NCBI RefSeq assembly: GCF_051433165.1
Contig: NZ_JBHMFS010000008.1
Span: 151,056 to 215,055 of the forward strand
Length of the DNA stretch: 64,000 bases
Reading direction: 5' to 3'
Origin: Falsiroseomonas sp051433165
GTDB lineage: Bacteria > Pseudomonadota > Alphaproteobacteria > Acetobacterales > Acetobacteraceae
Shown: piece after piece, positions 41,524 through 49,142 of the stretch
How positions within the stretch are numbered: position 1 is the first letter of the stretch
Layout: every line of letters starts with the position of its first letter
The notes under the pieces: model-generated
The model's database searches: none
What the model was told of the DNA's origin: nothing
The model's input: only the letters and a program-made list of their open reading frames with translations
Translations under genes and position numbers: made by a program

Positions 41524-43200
41524 TTGCCAGCTCGGCTCAGGCGAGGAGACTGGCCACCCAAACCGGCACGGAACGCGAATCTTGGGTGCCACATTCTGAA
41601 GCTGAGCCCGGATGCGAGGCCCGAGGCCCGCCTCGTGCCGCATCGGGCCTGGGCCAGCGCGCAGCGCGAGGTAATGGGCATGGTGGAACAGCCCGGCATC
41701 ATTGCCCTGCTGGGCGCTGCAGGCGTCGGCAAGACCGCCCTGCTCGGGGCGCTGGCGGCACAGCTCCGCGCGCAGGGGCAGACGCCGCAGCAGGTTGCCT
41801 GCGGTGACCTGCTGACCAGCCCGCTGCCGCCCCTGCTGCTGGTGGATGAGGCGGACCGCATCGACGACACCATGCTGGCGGCCCTGGCGCGGGAGGATGG
41901 CGTGGCGGTGCTGGCCGCGCTGCCCGGCTTCGCCACCCGCCTGGCCAAGCTGCCGCACCGCCTGGTGCGCCTCGGCGGACTGCTGGAGGAGGAGGTGCCC
42001 GCCTATGTCGCCGCGCGCCTGGCCACGCTGGGCCTGCCCGCAGACCGCATCGCCGCGGCCGCCTTGACTGAATTGGCCGAGGCCTCGGCAGGGGTGCCGC
42101 GCCGGCTGAACGTGCTGATCGGTAGCAGCCTGTTCATGGCGGAGATGGAGGGCGCGCCGCAGGTCAGCGCGGCGCATGTGCAGGCGGCGGCGGAGATGCA
42201 CACGCTACCGCTTCCCGAAGCTGCGGCGCCGGGCCAGGCGCTGATCCTGCCGCCAGAGACGATGCTGGCGGCGGGCGTGCCGCACCCCGAGCCGGCCGCG
42301 CCGCCACCTCCGCGGCGCCTGGGCTGGATCATGGCCGGACTGCTGGCCGCGGCCGCCCTGGGGTTTGCACTGCTGCCGGAGGCGCCGCCGCCGCCGCCTG
42401 CCCCTGCCGTGGCCGCTGCCAGCACAGCCCCTACCACGCAGCTGCCGCCGCCCCTTCCGGCCCCACCCCTTCCGACCCAAGCCATGCCAGCCCCGCCCCT
42501 TCCGGCCCAAGCCCTCCCGGCCCCGCCCCCCCCGACGCAGCCGCCCCCGCGGCTGGTCCTGACCTACCCCCGGGGCAATGCCGCCGCCGCCGCGCGCAGC
42601 TCCGATCTGGCGGCGCGGCTGCGCGAGGCCGGTGTTGTGGCCGGCGCGCCATTTCCGGTCTCGGCCGGCGTGGAGGCCGACCAGCTGCGCTATTTCTTCC
42701 CGCAGGATCGGGCGCTGGCGCAGGATCTGACCGCCGCGGCGGGGCAGGCCGGGGTGGCCATGCAGCGCGGCGCGGTTCCGCCGGGCGCCCCCCTGCCAAG
42801 GCCCGGCACGCTGGAATGGGCCGTCTCGGCCAATCCGGCCAGCGGCATCCCGGCCAGCCAGCCGGCACCCCTGCCACCCGCCCCCACCCTCGCCGTGCCT
42901 GTCCCCCACCAGCCGCCGGATGGCGCGGTGCTGCCGGCCGCTTCCCTGCCAGTGCAACTGACCTGGCTCGGGCTGGAGACGGCCGAGGCCCCGTGCTGCT
43001 TCATCGAGGTGTTGAGCCAGGCCGTGGATCTCACCTGGCAGGAGGTGTTCGCCGGCTTGCCCGACGCCACCGACCGCCATCTGCTCTCGCTGCCCGCACC
43101 GGCGGACTACGCCTGGCGTGTGCTGCATGTCTCGCGTGAGGGTCCGCGCTATGCCGCCAGCCCCTGGTCGCGCTTTACCCTGCGCGGCGACGCACCATGA
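41524..43200 (+). CDS. ExeA-like AAA ATPase fused to an envelope-facing C-terminus
   Basis: A 558-residue protein of mixed architecture. The N-terminus is an ExeA/GspA-like AAA domain with Walker A GAAGVGKT (64-71) and Walker B LLLVDEAD (104-111). A single membrane segment (about 266-284) is followed by a Pro-rich spacer with three 10-residue repeats, a LytR-C-like domain (LVLTYPRGNAAAAARSSDL and after, about 343-417) and an FN3-like domain (about 463-555, PVQLTWLGLE ... YAWRVLHVS ... SPWSRFTL). ExeA proteins help to place envelope machines through peptidoglycan, so a cell-wall or secretion role is inferred. The start is unsure: TTG 41524, TTG 41582 or GTG 41634. ATGA overlap with the next gene. 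Confidence 0.75.
   Translation: MPARLRRGDWPPKPARNANLGCHILKLSPDARPEARLVPHRAWASAQREVMGMVEQPGIIALLGAAGVGKTALLGALAAQLRAQGQTPQQVACGDLLTSPLPPLLLVDEADRIDDTMLAALAREDGVAVLAALPGFATRLAKLPHRLVRLGGLLEEEVPAYVAARLATLGLPADRIAAAALTELAEASAGVPRRLNVLIGSSLFMAEMEGAPQVSAAHVQAAAEMHTLPLPEAAAPGQALILPPETMLAAGVPHPEPAAPPPPRRLGWIMAGLLAAAALGFALLPEAPPPPPAPAVAAASTAPTTQLPPPLPAPPLPTQAMPAPPLPAQALPAPPPPTQPPPRLVLTYPRGNAAAAARSSDLAARLREAGVVAGAPFPVSAGVEADQLRYFFPQDRALAQDLTAAAGQAGVAMQRGAVPPGAPLPRPGTLEWAVSANPASGIPASQPAPLPPAPTLAVPVPHQPPDGAVLPAASLPVQLTWLGLETAEAPCCFIEVLSQAVDLTWQEVFAGLPDATDRHLLSLPAPADYAWRVLHVSREGPRYAASPWSRFTLRGDAP
42460..42549 (+). repeat. Three 30-base units coding for a Pro-rich spacer
   Basis: In-frame units at 42460-42489, 42490-42519 and 42520-42549 encode APPLPTQAMP, APPLPAQALP and APPPPTQPPP. 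They form the rigid linker just outside the membrane segment of the ATPase. Such units can expand or contract by slippage. Confidence 0.8.
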
Positions 43201-43709
43201 GGCGCCTCGCCTGCCTGGTCCTGGCCGCCAGCCTCGCCGCCTGCGCCGCGCCGCCACCGCCGAGCCGCCCGGCCCCGCCACGCCCCACCGCCGCACGCCC
43301 CCCGCCCCCGCTGCATGAAGCGCCGGCAGGCTGGTCCTTCAGCACCGCCACCGCCACCTGCACCGCCCGCATCACGCATCCGGACGCCTCGCTTTCCGTC
43401 ACCGCCGGGCCGGAGCCGCAGGTGGAATTCGTCGCGCGCGGGACCGACGCAGCGCCGCGCATCCTGAACCTGGCGTTTCGCGGGCCGGAAGGCGCCTGGT
43501 CCCGCCGCCTGGCGGCCCGAGGCGCGGAGGGCGCCGGGGTGACGCAGCCGCTCGCCCCCGCCTCGGAGCGCCGGGTGCTGGCCCTGCTCGGCGGCGGCAC
43601 GCTGACCTTCACCCGCCCCGGCGCCGCCGCGCTGCGGGTGACGCTGCCGGATGCGGGGGTATCCGGGCGCGACTGGTTCGGCTGCCTCAACAAGCTGCGG
43701 CCCGGCTGA
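43197..43709 (+). CDS. Pro-rich lipoprotein of unknown function
   Basis: A 170-residue protein with a lipoprotein signal (MRRLACLVLAASLAAC; lipidated cysteine at 16), then a Pro/Arg/Ala-rich spacer (about 18-42) and a compact domain (HEAPAGWSFSTATATCTARITH ..., read in parts) with cysteines near residue 58 and in WFGCLNKLRPG at the end, which may form a disulfide. No family is recognised. It overlaps the ExeA-like ATPase gene by ATGA, which suggests that it works with that protein's periplasmic part. Confidence 0.75.
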   Translation: MRRLACLVLAASLAACAAPPPPSRPAPPRPTAARPPPPLHEAPAGWSFSTATATCTARITHPDASLSVTAGPEPQVEFVARGTDAAPRILNLAFRGPEGAWSRRLAARGAEGAGVTQPLAPASERRVLALLGGGTLTFTRPGAAALRVTLPDAGVSGRDWFGCLNKLRPG

Positions 43710-43771
43710 CGGCGCAGAATTGGCCGGCGGAGGCATCGACAGCGGCGCCGACATCCGCATCTATCGCCAGC

Positions 43772-44698
43772 ATGCGCACCCTGATCCTGATCTCCGCCCT
43801 ACTGCTGGCCGTGCTGCTGGTGGCCGCCTTCTGGCTCTACACCCCGGACCGCCCGCGCGCGGCGCTGGAGGCGCGCTATGCCGCCGCCCCCTCCGCCTTC
43901 CTGGAGGTCGAGGGCGTGCGGCTGCATCTGCGCGATACGGGGCCGCGGGACGCCCCGGCGCTGATCCTGCTGCACGGCTTCGGCAGCAGCCTGCACACCT
44001 GGGATGAGGTGGCGCCCCTGCTTGAGGACCGCCTGCGCGTGATCCGCCTGGACCTGCCCGGCTTCGGCCTGACCGGCGCCGACCCCTCCGGTGACTATTC
44101 AGACCCGCGCGCCATCACGCTGATTGCGGGCCTGATGGACCGGCTGGGCGTGGCGCAGGCGCATATCCTCGGCAGTTCGATGGGCGGCCGCATCGCCTGG
44201 CGCTTCGCCGCGGCGCAGCCCGCGCGCGTGGCCAAGCTGGTGCTGATGGCGCCCGATGGCTTCGCCGCCCCCGGCAATGGCTACGGCGCCGCGCCGAGCG
44301 TGCCGCTGCTGATGCGGGTGCTGCCCTACACCCTGCCGGAGCGCCTGCTGCGCGCCAGCCTGGCGCCGGCCTATGGCGACCCCGCCGCGCTGACCCAGGA
44401 CCGCTTCGAACGCTACCGCGAAATGATGCTGGCACCGGGCGTGCGCCAGGCGATCGTGGACCGCATGGCCGGCCATGTGCTGCCGCCGCCGGAGCCGATC
44501 CTGGCCACCATCCAGGCCCCGGTCCTGCTGCTATGGGGCGAACGGGACGGCATGGTGCCCGCCAGCCACGCCGCGGATTACCAGCGCGTGCTGCCCGACA
44601 GCCGCCTTGTCGTCCTGCCCGGCCTTGGCCATGTGCCGATGGAGGAAGCGCCCGAGGCCGTGGCCGCGGCGCTGCGCGGCTTCCTGCTGGCGGAATAA
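43772..44698 (+). CDS. Membrane-anchored alpha/beta hydrolase
   Basis: A 308-residue serine hydrolase. An N-terminal hydrophobic segment (LILISALLLAVLLVAAFWLY) acts as membrane anchor or signal. The fold shows the oxyanion strand LILLHGFGSSLHTWDEV, the nucleophile elbow GSSMGGR, the acid in LLLWGERDGMVP and the histidine in GLGHVPMEEAP. The substrate cannot be told; esterase or lipase-like activity is likely. It follows the lipoprotein gene by 62 bases and may belong to the same transcript. Confidence 0.85.
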   Translation: MRTLILISALLLAVLLVAAFWLYTPDRPRAALEARYAAAPSAFLEVEGVRLHLRDTGPRDAPALILLHGFGSSLHTWDEVAPLLEDRLRVIRLDLPGFGLTGADPSGDYSDPRAITLIAGLMDRLGVAQAHILGSSMGGRIAWRFAAAQPARVAKLVLMAPDGFAAPGNGYGAAPSVPLLMRVLPYTLPERLLRASLAPAYGDPAALTQDRFERYREMMLAPGVRQAIVDRMAGHVLPPPEPILATIQAPVLLLWGERDGMVPASHAADYQRVLPDSRLVVLPGLGHVPMEEAPEAVAAALRGFLLAE

Positions 44699-44770
44699 GG
44701 GGCGTAACCCCACCGCCCTCGCCCGCGAAGCCGCACTGAGCCATCCCCGCACCGCCAGAAGGATCGCGAT

Positions 44771-45733
44771 TTGTCCACGCTCAGCCAGACCATGCCGCGC
44801 CCCCTCTCCGCCGCAAAATTCCAGGACCCCCGGGTGACCGCGAAGGGGGAGCGCCGGGCGGTGGTGGCGCTGGCGGGGCTGGAGACGCTGTGGGTGAACA
44901 CCGGGTCGCTGTGCAACATCACCTGCCGCGCCTGCTTCATGGAAAGCAGCCCGCGCAACGATGCGCTGGCCTATATCTCCGCCGCCGAGGTCGCCACCTA
45001 TCTGGATGAGGCCGAGGCGATGCCGGTGCGGGAGGTGGGGTTCACCGGCGGCGAGCCTTTCATGAACCCCGACCTGCTGCCGATGCTGGAGGATGTGCTG
45101 ACCCGCCCCGGCGCGCTGCGGGCGCTGGTGCTGACCAACGCCATGAAGCCGCTGCGCCGCTACGCGCCAAAGCTGCTGGCGCTGCGGGACCGGGTGGATA
45201 CGGACCGCCTGACGCTGCGCGTGAGCCTGGACCACCACAGCGCCGCGCACCATGATTTCGAACGCGGCGAGGGCAGTTTTGGGGCAAGCCTGGAGGGCCT
45301 CGGCTGGCTGGCGCGGCACGGCTTCCGCGTGCATGTCGCCGGCCGCGCCAGTTTTGGCGGGGAGGATGAGGCGGCGATGCGCGCCGGCTTCGCCCGGGTT
45401 TTTGCCGACCACGCCATTCCGATCGACGCCGCGGACCCGGTGGCGCTGATGCTGTTTCCGGAAATGGACGCGACGGTGGATGTGCCGGAGATTTCCGAGG
45501 CGTGCTGGGGCATTCTGGGCAAGCACCCGGACCAGATGATGTGCGCGTCTTCCCGCATGGTGGTGAAGCGCCGCGGCGCGGACCGCCCGGCGGTGGTGGC
45601 CTGCACCCTGCTGCCCTACGAGCCGCAATTCGAGCTGGGGGCGACCCTGGCGGAGGCGGCCCGGCCGGTGGCGCTGAACCACCCGCATTGCGCGAAGTTC
45701 TGTGTGCTGGGGGGAGCGAGTTGTTCGCGGTGA
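44771..45733 (+). CDS. Radical SAM enzyme of unknown substrate
   Basis: A 320-residue radical SAM protein. The cluster motif CNITCRAC lies in WVNTGSLCNITCRACFMESSP, followed by the SAM-binding GFTGGEPFMNP. Three more cysteines close to the end (HPHCAKFCVLGGASC) could hold an auxiliary iron-sulfur cluster. The closest style is the MoaA/PqqE/NifB-like group, but no substrate can be named. The start is a TTG at 44771 with AGAAGGAT six bases ahead; an ATG at 44792 is an alternative. Its 3' end borders the AT-rich insert. Confidence 0.82.
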   Translation: MSTLSQTMPRPLSAAKFQDPRVTAKGERRAVVALAGLETLWVNTGSLCNITCRACFMESSPRNDALAYISAAEVATYLDEAEAMPVREVGFTGGEPFMNPDLLPMLEDVLTRPGALRALVLTNAMKPLRRYAPKLLALRDRVDTDRLTLRVSLDHHSAAHHDFERGEGSFGASLEGLGWLARHGFRVHVAGRASFGGEDEAAMRAGFARVFADHAIPIDAADPVALMLFPEMDATVDVPEISEACWGILGKHPDQMMCASSRMVVKRRGADRPAVVACTLLPYEPQFELGATLAEAARPVALNHPHCAKFCVLGGASCSR

Positions 45734-45780
45734 TCGAGTTACCCGATTTATATGAATGGAAGCGTACGCTGATCCTAATC

Positions 45781-45810
45781 TGAGGTTCGGCAGCTCGACG
45801 CCGACCCTCA
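45781..45810. terminator. Boundary hairpin between radical SAM and HNH genes
   Basis: TGAGGTTCGGC (45781-45791) pairs with GCCGACCCTCA (45800-45810) with one mismatch in eleven, around an 8-base loop. It includes the HNH stop codon and lies 47 bases past the radical SAM stop, so it can end both transcripts. There is no clear T-run. Confidence 0.45.
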
Positions 45811-46722
45811 AGGCAAAGGCGGTCTAGCACGAGCCCTATCGCATCTTTCCATCAGGTAAGCGAGGAGGTCTGAACAGGCTTGGATGCCGACCCACAAGGC
45901 ATTCTTCCAATAATTCTGGCTTGGGTATAACGTCCTTATACTCGAACGCTTGGACTCGACCCATGCATCGAGTTCGACCTGAGTTAAATGCCGTCCGCGC
46001 AGCCCAAACATGAAATGGTAATCGTTAATGAGTCCGACCAATTCCTCAGCTGAGACCGATATAAATTTGGCCTCAAGACCGTATGCGCAAAAATGCCGAA
46101 TTGCTAAAGGGACCAGATACGCACATCCTCCCGCTTTATTGTTGATAGCGAAATTTAGCAGCAACTTCCGTTCATCATTGACCTTAACGACACTGACCAC
46201 ACACTCTAGAAGAGAAGTCGAATCCAGCGCGTCGTAGTAAGGATTAACCGTGCTTCGAATAGGCGATACTAGATCGTCTTTTTTTATGCCTGAGTTGCAA
46301 GGCTCACAGACATAGATAAGGTTCGGGGAGTACATTGCAAAATCGGGAAATCGCCCCGACGGGAGAAAATGATCCCAACGTCCTGCGGGCTCTAACTGGC
46401 AGTACGGGCACCGAATTGTCTCATCGACTGTCTTTGCAAGCTCGGTGATCCGCTTGGGCAGACGATCTCTAAGCTCAGAAAGGAGACGTTGTTTGAGGCT
46501 TGGACTATAGCAAGAGAGAAGTGCTTTAGCCTCTCCAGCGGTTCGCGAGACTTCAGGAACAGCTTCCAAATTTTTTTTACTTTGTTCATATTCAGCATAT
46601 CTATATTTAATCGACGCCTTCAGATCCGTCAGAGCAGAGATATACTCTAAGTCTAATTTTCCATCGACGACCGAGTTGTACTGCGCATAGAAGTCACCGT
46701 TAGGCAAAGGTACGTTATACAT
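45808..46722 (-). CDS. HNH endonuclease, PtuB-like defence candidate
   Basis: A 304-residue protein with an HNH core: CPYC (105-108), WDHFLP with D117-H118, an asparagine at 134 (YSPNLIYVCEPCN) and a second zinc pair C139/C142 followed by N143 and K147. This ββα-metal fold nicks or cuts nucleic acid. The N-terminal 100 residues are helical, and the C-terminal 155 residues are of unknown fold. It starts 6 bases after the ATPase stop, so the two are one operon. The pairing of an ABC-type ATPase with an HNH nuclease matches the PtuA/PtuB logic of Septu phage defence; the protein seems longer than typical PtuB. Membership is inferred. Confidence 0.78.
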   Translation of the reverse strand: MYNVPLPNGDFYAQYNSVVDGKLDLEYISALTDLKASIKYRYAEYEQSKKNLEAVPEVSRTAGEAKALLSCYSPSLKQRLLSELRDRLPKRITELAKTVDETIRCPYCQLEPAGRWDHFLPSGRFPDFAMYSPNLIYVCEPCNSGIKKDDLVSPIRSTVNPYYDALDSTSLLECVVSVVKVNDERKLLLNFAINNKAGGCAYLVPLAIRHFCAYGLEAKFISVSAEELVGLINDYHFMFGLRGRHLTQVELDAWVESKRSSIRTLYPSQNYWKNALWVGIQACSDLLAYLMERCDRARARPPLP

Positions 46723-46728
46723 CTGCAG

Positions 46729-48279
46729 CTAACTCAGCTTCAATTTGGCTAATGACCAGAGATATACCTTGGCATTACTGCCTAGTCCTTTGGGAAACAA
46801 CTGCTCGACCTTTGCTGGATCGTTATCATGCTCCGCCAAAAGATCCTTTATAATAGCAGTATAATCTCGCTCGTACTCTCTAGTGTCAAAAAGCGCACCT
46901 GTTATATTCGAAATATTTTCCCCAAACGTTTCGAAATCGGGTTTTTCAACACTAATTTCTTCATTGGCGTTCCGCCGAATTATATTCACATGTCTGCTTT
47001 GAACCTGTTGTGCGATAATTGGCGAGTGAGTAGCAACGACGGCATACGAGTCGTGCGACGGAAGTATTCGCAACAGCTCGGTTGTGAGCGCCGCCATCAG
47101 GCTTGGGTGGAGATGTGTCTCTGGCTCGTCCATCAGAACCAGTGTGCGCTTTCGAAGATACCTGACTAGATGTGCAAGAATATTCAGTACAATCTTTTGG
47201 CCTGCACTCAGGTGGCCGTAACCTGAAGTGCTCTCCGGCTCAAAGTATTTCTCGAAGTCAGATACACCGAGAGTGTTTTGCGCAGCCGCACCTAGCAATT
47301 TCTTCTGAGCTTCAGTCATATCGCCGATGAGTTCACGGAGCTTCTCCACCAACTCACTCTCCGTGTAAATCGTGTTGTCTGATTTTCGAATTCCGCAATA
47401 GGTATATCGGATGTCCTGATTAACGACATGCGGTCGCTCAAATTGGTCAAAAGGATTGAAGGAAATGGCTATTACTGCATAAAAAGAGGGGGCTGGGAAA
47501 ACGCGTCCAGCCTCTTCACGTTTAGCTAAATCCTTCCGCTGCTCTACCGATCGATCCCGCGTATCTGAAAGCTGCGTCAAAGATGCAGTAATTCCGGTCA
47601 ATTCGATAGCTAACTTAGACAAAAGCTGCGTCTTGCCAGATCCATTTCTGCCGGCAATTAAATTAAGAGTGCTTAATTTCTCACCAGCCTCTCCGAAATC
47701 GAATTTTATTGCATGCTCGTTCACCGCGCCGGGCAGTCTTACGCGATATTCAAATTGATTAACCAGGGAACCTGTAACTCCAAACAAACTTCTTGCTTTG
47801 TCACGCACCTCTGCTGCTCCTCCAGGGTCGCGAAGAAGAGCGGTCTGAAAGCAAGAATCGTCTTCGAAATCACTCCACTTCCTCGGCTGTGTTGCAGCAT
47901 CGGCTATTGCTCGCAAGAGGTATGGCGCATCAGTTCCCAATTCCGCATGAATTTTCTCATAAAATGCGTTAGACAGCGCAAGACTGCAATACTCCGCTTC
48001 AGCATTGCCCAGATCCGGAAATCTAAACGGTCCGTTTTTGAACGTCCACTCTGGGCTTTCCTGTGTTTTCCAGTGGGAGGTCTGGCCACGCCTCATTACG
48101 CGAACTTCACCTAGCAGAATAACGGCCTCACCCGGAGATTTATGCAGATATGCTCTGCACATTGTCCGATAGCCGTAGTCATCCCAAGAGTCATAGGCCA
48201 GTACCAAGACAGGATAGTTACTCTCTTTGGATGGTGTCGGGAGAGCAGAACCGGGCTCTTGCACCAGAATTTCTGTCAC
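46729..48279 (-). CDS. ABC/OLD-type ATPase, PtuA-like defence candidate
   Basis: A 516-residue ATPase of the AAA_21 type. Walker A is AGRNGSGKT (209-217), the ABC signature LSAGQK (357-362), Walker B LVLMDEPETHLHP (380-392) and the switch histidine is in VATHSPI (418). A coiled-coil-like stretch (SVEQRKDLAKREEAG) sits between. The first 190 residues form an N-terminal domain that I cannot assign. There is no TOPRIM nuclease, so cutting would fall to the HNH partner. The start is a GTG at 48279 with a GAGGGA site about 13 bases ahead. In Septu and related systems such ATPases sense infection or nucleotides and control the nuclease. Confidence 0.82.
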   Translation of the reverse strand: MTEILVQEPGSALPTPSKESNYPVLVLAYDSWDDYGYRTMCRAYLHKSPGEAVILLGEVRVMRRGQTSHWKTQESPEWTFKNGPFRFPDLGNAEAEYCSLALSNAFYEKIHAELGTDAPYLLRAIADAATQPRKWSDFEDDSCFQTALLRDPGGAAEVRDKARSLFGVTGSLVNQFEYRVRLPGAVNEHAIKFDFGEAGEKLSTLNLIAGRNGSGKTQLLSKLAIELTGITASLTQLSDTRDRSVEQRKDLAKREEAGRVFPAPSFYAVIAISFNPFDQFERPHVVNQDIRYTYCGIRKSDNTIYTESELVEKLRELIGDMTEAQKKLLGAAAQNTLGVSDFEKYFEPESTSGYGHLSAGQKIVLNILAHLVRYLRKRTLVLMDEPETHLHPSLMAALTTELLRILPSHDSYAVVATHSPIIAQQVQSRHVNIIRRNANEEISVEKPDFETFGENISNITGALFDTREYERDYTAIIKDLLAEHDNDPAKVEQLFPKGLGSNAKVYLWSLAKLKLS

Positions 48280-48331
48280 AGTGGCTAACTTCCCTCAGTC
48301 TCGTAAATAGACCAACGCAACAGTGCCGCCG

Positions 48332-48360
48332 ACGATAAGCCTACACTAGTGTGCCATCAA
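48332..48360 (-). promoter_or_regulatory. Promoter with embedded palindrome for the ATPase/HNH operon
   Basis: Read on the minus strand: TTGATG (48360-48355), a 17-base spacer, then TATCGT (48337-48332). Each box matches four of six consensus bases, with ideal spacing. The spacer contains the perfect 10-base palindrome ACACTAGTGT (48343-48352), placed where a repressor would block RNA polymerase. The ATPase GTG is about 50 bases downstream. Confidence 0.5.
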
Positions 48361-48440
48361 CTTACATCCTCGCCAGTGCTGCATTGCATAATCAATTTGA
48401 TCTTGTCTTAGATGCGTGGAGGCAAGTCGCTAAGCTGGCT

Positions 48441-49130
48441 CTACCCCACCACCGCCACCGCCCGGATCGGACTCGCCGTCCCCCCGCGAATCTTCAGCGG
48501 AAACCCAATAAACCGAAACCGCCCGCGCCCCACCACCGCCTCCAAATTCGCCAGGCATTCGATATGCGTAATGCCCCGCTCCGCGCACGCCATATGCGCC
48601 CGGAAGTTCAGCTCCCCTTCCGGCGCGGGGCTGATCGCCTCCACCCCGAACATGCCAATCCCCTTGTCCGCCAGCCAATGCACGCTCTCCACCGCCAGCC
48701 CCGGAAAGTCGTGCAGGTAGCCGGGCTTGCCGAGCAGTCGGGCGTTCACCCCCATATGGATCAGCACGGTATCCCCCGGCCGTATCTCCTCGCCGGATGC
48801 CGCCAGCGCCGCCTCCATCTCCGCCACCGTCACCGCATGCTTCAACGGCACATGGGACAGGTCGAGGCAGATGGCCTCCGTGTAGAATTTCTCCAGCGGC
48901 ACCTGGTCGATGCTGGCCGCCCCCGGCCGAGGGTCGAAATGCACCGGCGCGTCCACATGCGTGCCGGCATGGTCGCTCATCGACATGAAAAGCGCCTTGC
49001 TGGTGAAGGTGGTGGCGCCGGCCACCTTCTTCTCCGAATGGTCACCCCACACCGTCATCACCACCGGCGGGTGGCTCGGGTGGGCCTGGGTGCGGTGGAA
49101 GATTTCGCGCGACAGGTCGATGAGTTCCAT
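48441..49130 (-). CDS. Cyclase-family metal hydrolase (kynurenine formamidase-like)
   Basis: A 229-residue protein with the cyclase/KynB metal motif DHAGTHVDAPVHF near residue 54. Family members hydrolyse N-formylkynurenine, isatin or other amides with Zn or Mn; the exact substrate is not clear. VLIHMGVNARLLGKPGYLHDFPGL (read in parts) and ECLANLEAVVGRGRFRFIGFP are family stretches. It follows the marR gene with 12 bases between them, so its expression is probably controlled by that repressor. Confidence 0.83.
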   Translation of the reverse strand: MELIDLSREIFHRTQAHPSHPPVVMTVWGDHSEKKVAGATTFTSKALFMSMSDHAGTHVDAPVHFDPRPGAASIDQVPLEKFYTEAICLDLSHVPLKHAVTVAEMEAALAASGEEIRPGDTVLIHMGVNARLLGKPGYLHDFPGLAVESVHWLADKGIGMFGVEAISPAPEGELNFRAHMACAERGITHIECLANLEAVVGRGRFRFIGFPLKIRGGTASPIRAVAVVG

Positions 49131-49142
49131 GGCGGCTTGTTC

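Larger units (their letters stand above)
45734..48440. other. AT-rich acquired island carrying an ATPase/HNH pair
   Basis: Base composition falls from about 70% GC to roughly 40-50% by eye for about 2.7 kb and returns abruptly near 48440. Codons rare elsewhere in the window (TTA, ATA, AGA) become common. The insert lies between the 3' ends of two intact convergent host-type genes (radical SAM and cyclase). It holds only two genes, its own promoter and a boundary hairpin. No integrase, transposase, tRNA end or direct repeat was found at its ends. Confidence 0.8.

Noticed and set aside
42460..42549. Possible CRISPR-like repeat array
   Set aside because: The three contiguous 30-base units have no spacers and encode an in-frame Pro-rich linker.
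46828..47169. A plus-strand frame inside the AT-rich ATPase gene
   Set aside because: It is fully antisense to the P-loop ATPase and has no independent support.
45734..48440. Direct repeats or att sites flanking the AT-rich island
   Set aside because: No repeat of useful length was found by eye at the two borders, and the nearest tRNA is 4.4 kb away.
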